A stretch of 64,000 nucleotides of DNA. Origin: a bacterium (GTDB taxonomy: Bacteria > Vulcanimicrobiota > JABDET01). The stretch is taken from contig JAJYZB010000002.1 of assembly GCA_021800275.1 (NCBI GenBank), positions 196,997 through 260,996 of the forward strand, written 5' to 3'. The position numbers were made by a program, and so were the translations under genes. A model generated the notes under the pieces. It was not told the DNA's origin and did not search any database. It saw only the letters and a program-made list of their open reading frames with translations. Below, one piece after another: positions 43,329 through 51,333 of this stretch (positions are counted from its first letter, which is position 1; each line of letters begins with the position of its first letter).

Positions 43329-44363
43329 ATGCCTGAACTGCGAAAAAATCCTGTAACCAATCGCTGGGTGATTATTGCCACTGAACGAGCTAAAAGACCC
43401 TCTGATTTTGGTCATTCCGAAGACAAAACAAATAACAATTCTTCTAATTGCCCCCTGTGTCCAGGCAATGAAAAAATGACTCCTCCGGAGATTGCTGCCT
43501 ACCGCGATTCAGGAACTCTGCCTAATGAACCTGGATGGTGGGTCAGGGTGGTCCCGAACAAATTTCCCGCCCTTGAATCCGGAGGAGAACTGCAAAAAGC
43601 AGGGATTGGGATTTATGACATGATGAGTGGAACAGGCTCCCATGAAGTCATTATTGAAACTCCTAACCATCATGAGCCTATTGCTCTTTCTCCATTAAAA
43701 CAAATTGAAGAATCTCTGTGGGTTTATCGTGACAGACTGCTTGCCCTTTCCACTCTATCCCATCTGCGGTATATTTTAATCTTCAAAAATCATGGAAAAG
43801 CAGCCGGAGCTTCTCTTGGACATCCTCATGCTCAGTTAATTGCTACTCCTATTGTCCCTAAACTAGTGATGGAAGAAGTTGAAGGTTCAAGAGTTCATTA
43901 CAGTTTCAAAGAAAGATGCGTTTCTTGCGACGTTTTAAAACAAGAATTAGCCATGGGAGACCGTATTATTGAAGAGAATAATACATTCCTCGCATACGAG
44001 CCTTATGCCAGCAGATTCCCGTTTGAAACTATTATAACTCCTAAAAAACATGATGCTTCTTATGCTTTTATAGATAAAAATCAGATTATGGATCTGGCAA
44101 AAATTTTAAAGAATACCTTGTGGAAAATGTATCAACTCTTGAACGATCCACCTTTTAATTATATTTTGCACACAGCTCCTCTTGGCGAGAGCGTAAAAAA
44201 CTTTTTTCACTGGTATCTTGAGATCATGCCTAGATTAACTCAAGTAGCTGGATTTGAATGGGGAAGCGGAATGTACATTAATCCAACTCCACCTGAAATT
44301 GCAGCAAAGGAGCTGCGCGCAGTAGGAGTGCCAGATGCCCTCCAAACCCAAAAAACAAGCTAA
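43329..44363 (+). CDS. galT: Galactose-1-phosphate uridylyltransferase-like protein
   Basis: The 344-aa HIT-superfamily protein has the GalT features: zinc ligands CPLC (CPLCPGNE), VVPNKFPAL, and the active-site HPH in GASLGHPHAQLIATPIVP. A second Cys pair (RCVSCDVL) and the C-terminal half with FHWYLEIMPRLTQVAG are also present. It exchanges UMP between UDP-glucose and galactose-1-phosphate. Some relatives use ADP and act on glucose-1-phosphate, which would fit the neighbouring glycogen synthase. Confidence 0.92.
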   Translation: MPELRKNPVTNRWVIIATERAKRPSDFGHSEDKTNNNSSNCPLCPGNEKMTPPEIAAYRDSGTLPNEPGWWVRVVPNKFPALESGGELQKAGIGIYDMMSGTGSHEVIIETPNHHEPIALSPLKQIEESLWVYRDRLLALSTLSHLRYILIFKNHGKAAGASLGHPHAQLIATPIVPKLVMEEVEGSRVHYSFKERCVSCDVLKQELAMGDRIIEENNTFLAYEPYASRFPFETIITPKKHDASYAFIDKNQIMDLAKILKNTLWKMYQLLNDPPFNYILHTAPLGESVKNFFHWYLEIMPRLTQVAGFEWGSGMYINPTPPEIAAKELRAVGVPDALQTQKTS

Positions 44364-45015
44364 TTTCTGGTTTAATTGGTGGATAGCCCTTTCCATTGGG
44401 TTAATGATTTTTTTTATTTCTATTTTTCTTGGAAAATGGGTTGGAGAAGAAGTCATGAATGCTCCACCTTATATTTCTCATACTCCAAAGGCGATGATTC
44501 ATATTCCACACATTCCTATTTCTCCTATTCAACCTGTCATTCCAAGCCCTTCTCTCCAGGAAAAAGAAACGATTGCCTCCCCGCCTCTCGTCATTCCACC
44601 GCCTGCTCCAAACAACAATGCAGTCAATTCAATCCCTTCTCCTCAAAAGGCTTTAGGCACACAGGCTGCTGTTACTGCTGCTGCTGCACCAATTTCCCCT
44701 GTCGCCCCTGCTGCAGCAGCCCCTGCGGCGGCGAAACCAACAACCCATTCTACCCCATCAAAATTAAATATTCCTCAAGCGGCATACTATAAAATTCAAA
44801 TAGGCATGTTTCTTGACGAAGGCAATGCCCAGGTTTTTCAGCAAAAATTGCAGGAGCAGGGATACAATGCTCTCATCACTGAGATTTCTCAAAATGGAGA
44901 ACGTTTTTATCAAGTCTGGATTGGCCCATTTCCAACCCGATCCATGGCCGAGATCATGGCAAAACAGTTGAAAGCTTCGGGCTATCGGGCATTTGTAATC
45001 AAAAATGTTCAGTAA
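44335..45015 (+). CDS. SPOR-domain membrane protein
   Basis: A short cytoplasmic start and one membrane helix (about 13-35) are followed by a Pro/Ala-rich linker (about 45-145) and a C-terminal SPOR domain (about 148-226: YYKIQIGMFLDEGNAQVF, GERFYQVWIGPFPTRSMAE). SPOR domains bind denuded peptidoglycan glycans at division sites. It overlaps the end of galT by 29 bases and has an AGGAG site there. Confidence 0.9.
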   Translation: MPSKPKKQANFWFNWWIALSIGLMIFFISIFLGKWVGEEVMNAPPYISHTPKAMIHIPHIPISPIQPVIPSPSLQEKETIASPPLVIPPPAPNNNAVNSIPSPQKALGTQAAVTAAAAPISPVAPAAAAPAAAKPTTHSTPSKLNIPQAAYYKIQIGMFLDEGNAQVFQQKLQEQGYNALITEISQNGERFYQVWIGPFPTRSMAEIMAKQLKASGYRAFVIKNVQ

Positions 45016-45043
45016 AAAAGAATGTTTTAACTATTTTTCTGAA

Positions 45044-47158
45044 CTATGCGCGCAGAGAAACCGCATCTAAGAGAGAAAGATGTTTTAATCCTGATTCAAA
45101 AGCAATGGTAACCTCTCCATTTCTCTTTTGAACCACAACCCCTTTCCCCCATTTTTCGTGAAAAAGACGATCTCCAGTCCTAAGACCCAGCCCAGCTCCA
45201 GCTTCTTCCCAGGAAGTTCTGCCTGCTTTTCCTCTCTGGCTTTTAAACAGATAACACTCTTCAGGGATTTCTGAGAGGAATCGAGAAGGCTCTCCAAAAT
45301 TGCTCATCCCATATAAAGTTCTTTCATAAGCCCGAACTAAATATAATTTTTCCATAGCCCGCGTGATCCCGACATAGCAGAGTCTTCGTTCTTCTTCAAT
45401 TTGTTCTTCGTCAGTTAAAGAACGATTGTGGGGAAAGATCCCTTCTTCCATTCCGAGCATGAACACAACTGGAAATTCAAGCCCTTTTGCTGCGTGCAGT
45501 GTCATTAACGTGACAGAATCGTGTTCACGGTCAAGATTGTCCAGATCGCTTAATAAAGAAACATGACTGAGAAATGTTTCTGCGGTTGGCTCTTCAGCGT
45601 TTTTTTCGAACTGCTGAGCAACAGTCAATAACTCCTGACAGTTTTCAAGCCTACTCTGTGATTCTGCGTCATCTTCTAAGTCCAAAGCTTGCGCATACCC
45701 TGAATTCTCAAGGATTAAACTCATTAACCGAGTTAAACTGGATTTTTTCTTTTCTTCTAAAAGTTCTGCAAGCAGCCTGGCAAATTGAGACAATTTTTCT
45801 TTAATTTTTCCTTTCAGTTCAGGAATCTCATCCAGATTCTGGAGAGAATAAACAAGGTTCTCATGCCTTTCAAAAGCAAAATCTTCCAGTTTTTTTAAAG
45901 TCACTGTTCCAATTCCTCGTGGAGGGGCATTGATAATTCTGCGGAGGCTGATCGAATCGTACGGATTCACAAGAACTTTTAGATAAGCCAGGAGGTCTTT
46001 AATCTCTTTCCTTTCATAAAACCGAATCCCTCCTACCAGATGATAAGGAGTTCCATGCTGCAGCAGAACCTCTTCCATGGCTCTGGATTGGGCATTGGTT
46101 CTATAAAGAACAGCAAACTCTTTTAAGGGACGCTCGTGCAGCCGCGCTTCTTTTAAAATTTCTTCGATGACAAATCTGGCTTCCTCCCTTTCGTTTAGAG
46201 CTTCGAAAATAACAATTTTTTCTCCCTCAGAATTTTCTGTCCAGAGTTTTTTAGGCTTTCTATTTCGGTTCAGAGAAACAACTCCATTGGCAGCATCAAG
46301 AATGGTTGTAGAGGAACGATAATTCTGCTCAAGACGAATCACTTTCGCATTGGGGAAATCTTTCTCGAATCGAAGAATTAACCCCACATCTCCCCCTCTG
46401 AAGCTGTAAATACTTTGATCATCATCTCCAACCACACATAAATTTCGGTGGTGTTCAGTCAGAAGTTTAACCAGTTTATACTGACACAAATTAACATCCT
46501 GATATTCATCCACCAGGACGTGCTGAAACTTCTCTTCGTACTGTTTACGGACATCAGGGGCTTCTTTAAAAAGACGAATGGTTTCAAGAAGCAGATCGTC
46601 AAAATCAAGAGCATGGAGATGAGCTAATCTCTCATTATACTGCGAAAAAATTCTCCCCGCAATCTCTTCAAAATAACCCAGAGGTCTTTCTCGCGCCAGA
46701 TTGATCATTTTATTTTTAGCTGAAGAAATAGCTGAAAGCAGCGCTCTGGGATGGCAGCGCGATTCATCCAGGTTTGAATCTCTTAAAATCTGTTTGATTA
46801 ATGTTATCTGATCTGAATCATCAAAAATAGTAAACTGCGGATCTAATTTTATGGCTTCCCCGTTTTTCCTCAGAATTTTGACGCAGATAGAATGAAAGGT
46901 TCCCATGGTCAGCATTCGGGCTTGCTCCTGCAGCAGATTTTTCAGTCTTTCTTTCATCTCATCTGCTGCTTTGTTAGTAAATGTTACTGCCATGATTTGG
47001 CTGGCGTGAATACCCTGTGTTAAAAGGTATGCAATTCGATAAGTAATGGTTTTTGTTTTTCCACTTCCCGCCCCTGCCAAAATGAGAAGAGGGCCATGAA
47101 TATGCTCTGCCGCTTTTCTCTGCTCCGGGTTTAGCTCATCTAAAAAGTTTAAAGCCAC
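45044..47158 (-). CDS. pcrA: UvrD/PcrA-type superfamily 1 DNA helicase
   Basis: The 704-aa product shows all main motifs: LNPEQRKAAEHIHGPLLILA, Walker A GAGSGKTKTI, HVLVDEYQDVN, GDDDQSIYSFRGG, LEQNYRSSTTIL, and VTLMTLHAAKGLEFPVVFML. A C-terminal Tudor-like tail (GDRLFHEKWGKGVVV) follows. It is a 3'-5' helicase for repair and for clearing replication blocks. It is the last gene of a minus-strand group with rplU and a small membrane protein gene. Confidence 0.96.
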   Translation of the reverse strand: MALNFLDELNPEQRKAAEHIHGPLLILAGAGSGKTKTITYRIAYLLTQGIHASQIMAVTFTNKAADEMKERLKNLLQEQARMLTMGTFHSICVKILRKNGEAIKLDPQFTIFDDSDQITLIKQILRDSNLDESRCHPRALLSAISSAKNKMINLARERPLGYFEEIAGRIFSQYNERLAHLHALDFDDLLLETIRLFKEAPDVRKQYEEKFQHVLVDEYQDVNLCQYKLVKLLTEHHRNLCVVGDDDQSIYSFRGGDVGLILRFEKDFPNAKVIRLEQNYRSSTTILDAANGVVSLNRNRKPKKLWTENSEGEKIVIFEALNEREEARFVIEEILKEARLHERPLKEFAVLYRTNAQSRAMEEVLLQHGTPYHLVGGIRFYERKEIKDLLAYLKVLVNPYDSISLRRIINAPPRGIGTVTLKKLEDFAFERHENLVYSLQNLDEIPELKGKIKEKLSQFARLLAELLEEKKKSSLTRLMSLILENSGYAQALDLEDDAESQSRLENCQELLTVAQQFEKNAEEPTAETFLSHVSLLSDLDNLDREHDSVTLMTLHAAKGLEFPVVFMLGMEEGIFPHNRSLTDEEQIEEERRLCYVGITRAMEKLYLVRAYERTLYGMSNFGEPSRFLSEIPEECYLFKSQRGKAGRTSWEEAGAGLGLRTGDRLFHEKWGKGVVVQKRNGEVTIAFESGLKHLSLLDAVSLRA

Positions 47159-47205
47159 GAATTATTCTTCTGGAATACGGAAAAAGAACCCTTGTGGATA
47201 AATGA

Positions 47206-47424
47206 CTAATCAGGAGAACGGAGGGCTGCTTTAAATCCTGAGATCAATCGGTCTTTCATCTTTTGTTTTGTATCCTCACTTAAGGTTTGATAAAGGAAAT
47301 AAAGCCCAAGAGATCCAACCGCTCCAATTGTGGCAATTCCAAAAACTTTTTCCATGCTGTAGGGATCATCTGAAATTTCAATTTGATTGTCCTGATTTTG
47401 ATCAACTTCCTGCTGACTCATCAA
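47206..47424 (-). CDS. Small single-helix membrane protein
   Basis: This 72-aa product is acidic and Gln/Asn-rich at the N-terminus and has one membrane helix (about 29-48, VFGIATIGAVGSLGLYFLYQ) and a basic tail. The ribosome site AGGAGG is well placed. I recognise no family. It sits between rplU and pcrA where rpmA would be expected in many genomes, but it is not ribosomal protein L27. Confidence 0.6.
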   Translation of the reverse strand: MMSQQEVDQNQDNQIEISDDPYSMEKVFGIATIGAVGSLGLYFLYQTLSEDTKQKMKDRLISGFKAALRSPD

Positions 47425-47442
47425 AACCTCCTATTTCAGCCT

Positions 47443-47760
47443 TTATGACACAATCTTTTCGATTTTTACTCGTGTCAAGGGCTGATGATGTCCATTGGTT
47501 TTTCTTTCCCTTTTTTTAGGTTTATACTTAAAGACTCGAAGTTTTGGACCATGCTCTTGTCCCACGAGAACGGCTTCAACCTTTCCACCCTGGACATATG
47601 GCTTCCCAATTCTTGGAGTTTCGTTTTCTGAATGGATGAGAAGAATTTTTTCCCAGATGATTTTATCTCCTGGATTTCCCTCAATATAATCCACTAAAAC
47701 TTCTTTCCCCAATTCTGCGCGAATTTGATTTCCACGGTTGTCATCAACAACAGCATACAT
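47443..47760 (-). CDS. rplU: Ribosomal protein bL21
   Basis: From ATG 47760 (AAGGAGG upstream) the product is 105 aa. It has the L21 start MYAVVDDNRGNQIRAELGK, the middle IGKPYVQGGKVEAVLVG and the ending VFKYKPKKRERKTNGHHQP. The canonical GHRQ is GHHQ here. The frame is open to 47901, but the extra part does not resemble L21. The usual partners rpmA and obg do not follow. Confidence 0.92.
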   Translation of the reverse strand: MYAVVDDNRGNQIRAELGKEVLVDYIEGNPGDKIIWEKILLIHSENETPRIGKPYVQGGKVEAVLVGQEHGPKLRVFKYKPKKRERKTNGHHQPLTRVKIEKIVS

Positions 47761-48076
47761 ATAAAAGAGTTCCTCCTTATTCCTTATCTGTTGGGTATTC
47801 GATTGAAAGGTTGATCTTTCCTTTACCTGAGCAAGACCTTCTTCGCTTGGTGAACGAATCCTTCCCTCTTTTATAAATTTTGTTGAGTCCATTCTCGTCA
47901 AACTCTATTCCTGATACAGCGTCTCCCTCCGCTGCTGCGATTCATGTATACATCTGCAACCCTCTATGGAAGCGTCTTTGAGGACACCGTGGGCGGCACA
48001 GTGCCATACGCATCTCTGGAGTTCTCGCTTTCAACAAAAAAGGCGAAAATTTACTTCCTGTTTACATCCTGCCATT
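47761..48076. other. Gene-free stretch between rplU and a divergent unknown gene
   Basis: The first 141 bases form an in-frame upstream extension of rplU (RIRSPSEEGLAQVKERS) that is more likely leader than protein. A perfect inverted repeat GGCAC-A-GTGCC lies at 47994-48004. An L21-type leader that senses the protein is possible, but I cannot match a known structure by eye. Confidence 0.3.
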
Positions 48077-48106
48077 GAGTTTCAAATCCCTGAAAATGTA
48101 TAATGA
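48077..48106 (+). promoter_or_regulatory. Sigma-70-type promoter of the 48138-48875 gene
   Basis: TTGAGT (48077-48082) and a perfect TATAAT (48101-48106) are 18 bases apart. The start codon follows about 32 bases after the -10, with GGGGGG-like purines before it. Confidence 0.7.
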
Positions 48107-48137
48107 AGACAGGAAATTTAAGGGGGGCTCTTAACCG

Positions 48138-48875
48138 ATGTCAATTCAAAACGCCAATATATCAGCAGGATCTCAGCTTCCACCAAATGGGGTTTGGAAT
48201 AAAGGAACAGCCCCTGCTGCCAGATTTCAGGACGTCAATCAAGAGATCAGCCAGGTGCAGCAAGATCTATTTCAAATGCTTAATTCTAAAGGAGCAGGGG
48301 CTGCCAGCCAGGCTGTTATCCAAAAAGCGCAGAGTGAAATCGAAACTCTCAACCAGGATATTCAAACCAGTATGCCTCAGTATCCTGACCCAACCAAAGA
48401 CGGTAACACTCTGGAAGCTCATGCAGAATCCACTGGTTTTTATCCGGCTGAGTGGGACGTGACTTACCGCGCTGGCACACCCAATGGAGCGGACCTGGTG
48501 GACTATGAATGGTTTGGAGGGGGAACCCCTACAGTTACGGATAATATTGGAAGCGCCCTTCAATCTGTAGGAAATCGGTTCCAAAAAATTGAGCGATTTG
48601 TGACAAAAGCTCTTCAAGACCCCCTCCCTTTTCAACAGCAGACCCAATCGGTTTGGATTTTTTGGAAAGAACCTAAAAGTAAAGCCTTAACCCAACTCTT
48701 TTCAAAGCAGTCCGCGCCCATTTCCAATATTGAGGCATTAGCTCAGCAGGTCAACCAGAATGGACTTGCTGAAACAGGATATGTGCAGCATGCAGCAGGA
48801 ATCGGACGTGGCCAAGTAACCCTTATTCGATGGCGCTATACTAAAGGAGCAGATGGAGCCTGGCACAGGCAGTAA
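48138..48875 (+). CDS. Protein of unknown family, single-gene unit
   Basis: The 245-aa product has no signal peptide or membrane helix. It is rich in Gln and Asn, with a helical region (about 28-80) and a later beta-rich part (GFYPAEWDVTYRAGTPNGAD, QSVWIFWKEPKSKALTQLF, GQVTLIRWRYTKGADGAWH). I recognise no domain. It has its own consensus promoter and ends at a strong hairpin, so it is probably well expressed by itself. It could be a cytoplasmic or flagellum/T3-type exported protein, but there is no direct evidence. Confidence 0.65.
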   Translation: MSIQNANISAGSQLPPNGVWNKGTAPAARFQDVNQEISQVQQDLFQMLNSKGAGAASQAVIQKAQSEIETLNQDIQTSMPQYPDPTKDGNTLEAHAESTGFYPAEWDVTYRAGTPNGADLVDYEWFGGGTPTVTDNIGSALQSVGNRFQKIERFVTKALQDPLPFQQQTQSVWIFWKEPKSKALTQLFSKQSAPISNIEALAQQVNQNGLAETGYVQHAAGIGRGQVTLIRWRYTKGADGAWHRQ

Positions 48876-48886
48876 CATCGACTCCC

Positions 48887-48912
48887 ACCCACAGATGCAG
48901 CCATCTGTGGGT
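48887..48912. other. Strong 11-bp hairpin after the unknown gene
   Basis: ACCCACAGATG (48887-48897) is the exact complement of CATCTGTGGGT (48902-48912), loop of four bases. It has no T run on either side, so it may be an RNA-stabilising or factor-dependent end and not a classic terminator. Confidence 0.55.
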
Positions 48913-48967
48913 GACCATCAGATCATCCTGAAAGAACTTCTGCTGCGGATCGGATGCCCGCAGATTC

Positions 48968-49360
48968 TCATGTATTAAGGAAAACTAAAAGTTCCTTTAC
49001 CTTTTCTTGAATCGTATCTCGAACCTCTCGCACATCTTCAAGGGAAAGGTTCTTCGGATCAGGGATATTCCATTCTATTCTGGTTTTTGTCCGCACAAAA
49101 GGACAGGTGTCCCCACACCCCATAGTAACGACACAATCATATTCGACGTCAGGGATTTCTTGAAGAGATTTTGGATGGTGGGTGGAAAGATCATACCCGA
49201 TCTCATGCATCACTTGAACTGCTTTGAGATTAAGATTTGCAGCAGGCAGAGAACCTGCGCTGAAAGTTTCGACTTTATTTCCCCAGTGAATGCGCGCAAA
49301 TCCTTCTGCCATCTGACTCCTGCCTGCATTCTCAATGCACACAAATAAAATTTTTTTCAT
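48968..49360 (-). CDS. arsC: Thioredoxin-coupled arsenate reductase ArsC
   Basis: This 130-aa low-molecular-weight phosphatase-like protein has the P-loop CIENAGRSQMAEGF with catalytic Cys8. The two further cysteines are in VTMGCGDTCPFV, as in the Staphylococcus/Bacillus-type ArsC that cycles disulfides with thioredoxin. It reduces arsenate to arsenite. It lies after arsR and a broken acr3 on the same strand, so arsenite export from this locus is lost. Confidence 0.92.
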   Translation of the reverse strand: MKKILFVCIENAGRSQMAEGFARIHWGNKVETFSAGSLPAANLNLKAVQVMHEIGYDLSTHHPKSLQEIPDVEYDCVVTMGCGDTCPFVRTKTRIEWNIPDPKNLSLEDVREVRDTIQEKVKELLVFLNT

Positions 49361-49382
49361 ACGAATCCTATCCTTTTCTCTT

Positions 49383-49727
49383 TCATCTGCAGATTAAATT
49401 TCGATCCGTGGATTTAAGTTTTTTTCTGTCTTCAAGAACAACTATTTCTTTTTCAAGCCACTTTGACAAAAATTTCAGCAGATCAGAGGCTTCTGAATTT
49501 TTTAAATCATTATTTAAATAGCAGTTGATCCATTTCCCATCCCTTTTATAATGAATGAGTTCTGCCTCTTCAAGAATCTTTAAATGTCGAGAAGCTGTGG
49601 ATTGACCAATTCCGAGAATTTCTTGAATTTCGCAGACACACAGCCCCTTTTTGTGCTGGAGCATTTTCAAGATGCGGATTCGATTCTCATCCGCCGCTGC
49701 CTTTAAAATTTTAACAGATTTTATCAT
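49383..49727 (-). CDS. arsR: ArsR/SmtB-family repressor
   Basis: The 114-aa winged-helix protein has NRIRILKMLQHKKGLCVCEI, with the paired cysteines CVC used to bind arsenite. The DNA helix QSTASRHLKILEEAELI and a C-terminal charged tail follow. It would repress the ars genes and release DNA on arsenite binding. It lies between the acr3 fragment and arsC, 22 bases before arsC. Confidence 0.92.
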   Translation of the reverse strand: MIKSVKILKAAADENRIRILKMLQHKKGLCVCEIQEILGIGQSTASRHLKILEEAELIHYKRDGKWINCYLNNDLKNSEASDLLKFLSKWLEKEIVVLEDRKKLKSTDRNLICR

Positions 49728-49753
49728 TTTGGGCTTTCATGATTTTAGTTTTC

Positions 49754-50065
49754 CTAAGCGGTTTTTACTCCTTTAGAGATATCGAATTCGAACCAGGATT
49801 TTGTAAGATTGCAGACCCGGCAGACTGAGAGCATGACAGGAACCTCCACTAAGACTCCAACTACAGTCGCAAGAGCAGCGCCTGAACTGGGTCCATATAA
49901 GGCAATCGCTGTGGCGACAGCTAGCTCAAAAAAATTACTTGCCCCAATCAAAGCCCCTGGAGAGGCAATATTGTGTTGAACTTTAAAAAAGTGCATCAGC
50001 CAGTAAGTTAGGAAAGAATTAAAGTAAACTTGAATAAGGAGTGGAATGGCAATCAGGACAATTTG
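49754..50065 (-). pseudogene. C-terminal fragment of arsenite exporter Acr3
   Basis: The frame reads as the last third of Acr3: [20 protein letters not shown], then [19 protein letters not shown] and [19 protein letters not shown]. It is open only back to about 50065, where a stop precedes it, so about 100 of roughly 350 residues remain. An ATG at 49996 could start a shorter peptide, but this lacks most membrane helices and cannot be an exporter. Confidence 0.85.
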
Positions 50066-50158
50066 TCAAGTGCAGCTTTAAAATTTGTAGGTGAACCTTT
50101 ATGAAAGCTTTGGCACCATTGAAAAGGATTTATCGTCTCGATTCAAAATTGCTTTAGT

Positions 50159-50800
50159 ATGTCTGCTATTCCACTTACTCTGCTGGGGAAAACCGGTGAA
50201 ACTGTAACTCGATTAGGCCTTGGTGGAGAAGGGGTTCTTCGAACTTATGGAAGGGAAGATGATGCTGTCCCCCTTATTCAACGCGCAGTCGATCTCGGCA
50301 TAACTTATTTTGACTGCGCCCGCGCCTATTCTGGATCAGAAGAATATTACGGCATGGCTCTTGGAAACCGTCGAAAACAAATTTTCCTCTGTTCAAAAAC
50401 CCATGATCGGACGAAAAAAGGTTCACTCAGATTCCTGGAAACAAGTTTGAAAAACATGAAAACTGACTACCTGGATCTCTGGCAGTTTCATGATATAAGA
50501 ACTGAAAGCGATTTAGATCAAGCCTCTTCACCAGGAGGCTGTCTGCAAGCCTTTGATGAAGCCCAAAAAGCGGGATCTGTTAGATTCATTGGGATTACAG
50601 GGCACTTTGATCCCACCATCCTTGTAAAAGGCATACAGCTTTATCCTTTTGACACTATTTTAATGCCAGTAAACCCCTGTGAACCTCATTATTTAAGTTT
50701 CCTGGAGATCGCAGCAACTGAAGCCCGAAAGAAAAATTTGATCAATGGAACTTTTTCAACAGGATTTGGAAATTCCTTTTTTAATGTACTCTTTAATTAG
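50159..50800 (+). pseudogene. Aldo/keto reductase, truncated at the 3' end
   Basis: The N-terminal two-thirds of an AKR barrel is clear: VTRLGLGGEGVL, AVDLGITYFDCARAYSGSE with the catalytic Tyr region, FLCSKTHDRTKKG, DYLDLWQFHDI and GSVRFIGITGHFDP. Homology ends near IAATEARKKN (about base 50735). The last 20 residues are read from sequence belonging to the convergent antitoxin gene, whose end it overlaps by 45 bases. The family normally exceeds 270 residues, so this 213-aa product is probably inactive. Confidence 0.8.
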
Positions 50801-51022
50801 AGATTGATAGGGAATATTGATCTCGTTCGCCTTCTCTTTAACTCGATTAAGGAGATATTCCGGAATACGAATTGAAATAGAACGGCTGGTTGGTTTTAAA
50901 TTCGGAAAACTGACTCTTTCAAGATCTTCAGATTCATAATATTGAGAAAGATCAATTTTATTCCAGAACGTTCTTTCTTCATTTTCATTTTTGAATTTTG
51001 GGAGTTTAAGATGTTTTTTCAT
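50756..51022 (-). CDS. CopG/ribbon-helix-helix-type antitoxin, no toxin found
   Basis: The 88-aa product matches the CopG-antitoxin pattern: KLPKFKNENEERTFWNKID at the start and SISIRIPEYLLNRVKEKA, NIPYQSLIKEYIKKG at the end, the latter being the ribbon-helix-helix DNA-binding part. Such antitoxins are paired with a BrnT/RelE-like toxin gene, usually just upstream. The 308 bases upstream here hold no toxin-like frame. Its arrival probably truncated the aldo/keto reductase gene. Confidence 0.82.
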   Translation of the reverse strand: MKKHLKLPKFKNENEERTFWNKIDLSQYYESEDLERVSFPNLKPTSRSISIRIPEYLLNRVKEKANEINIPYQSLIKEYIKKGISKSC

Positions 51023-51230
51023 ATAAGTAAACCTGCATTCAAATTCTGCAGCTCTCGGATTTAGGATTATGTATTTACTAAATTATACACATTTTAAAAA
51101 AAACCTGTTAAGGATTGCTCCCATAGGGCTTTTAGTCTTAAAATCCGTCCCTGGGTATGATCATTTGAAAACAACAGAAAATACAAATCCAGGTAATCTT
51201 GGCAGGAAGCGGAATAATGAAATGTTATCC
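51023..51230. other. Gene-free stretch upstream of the antitoxin
   Basis: Together with the Uma2 promoter region this is a gap of just over 300 bases. It is AT-rich, with no convincing frame on either strand and no tRNA. The toxin partner expected for the antitoxin is not seen here. Confidence 0.5.
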
Positions 51231-51259
51231 TTGTGTTTACCCTTATTTTATGATATAAT
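51231..51259 (+). promoter_or_regulatory. Promoter of the Uma2-family gene
   Basis: TTGTGT (51231-51236) and TATAAT (51254-51259) are 17 bases apart. The same arrangement (TTGTAC, 17, TACAAT) occurs exactly 3,470 bases downstream. Confidence 0.65.
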
Positions 51260-51333
51260 TCTCTTTGAAAGCAGCTTAAATTTTGACAGTTTTTTGACAG
51301 GGGTATGTTAAGCTGAAAAGGAGATGAAATTTG
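51231..51333 (+). repeat. Duplicated promoter-leader, copy 1
   Basis: This aligns without gaps to 54701-54803. The part 51281-51330 differs from its partner at only about three positions and includes GGTATGTTAAGCTG and the ribosome site AAAAGGAGATG. The promoter part is more diverged. Confidence 0.85.

Noticed and set aside
44376-44792. Cysteine- and serine-rich frame inside the SPOR gene
   Set aside because: It is the shifted reading of the Pro/Ala-rich linker; the SPOR frame has the ribosome site, membrane helix and domain.
48103-48462. Alternative frame at the start of the unknown 245-aa gene
   Set aside because: It begins inside the -10 element of the promoter and its sequence is not protein-like; the 245-aa frame has better start spacing.
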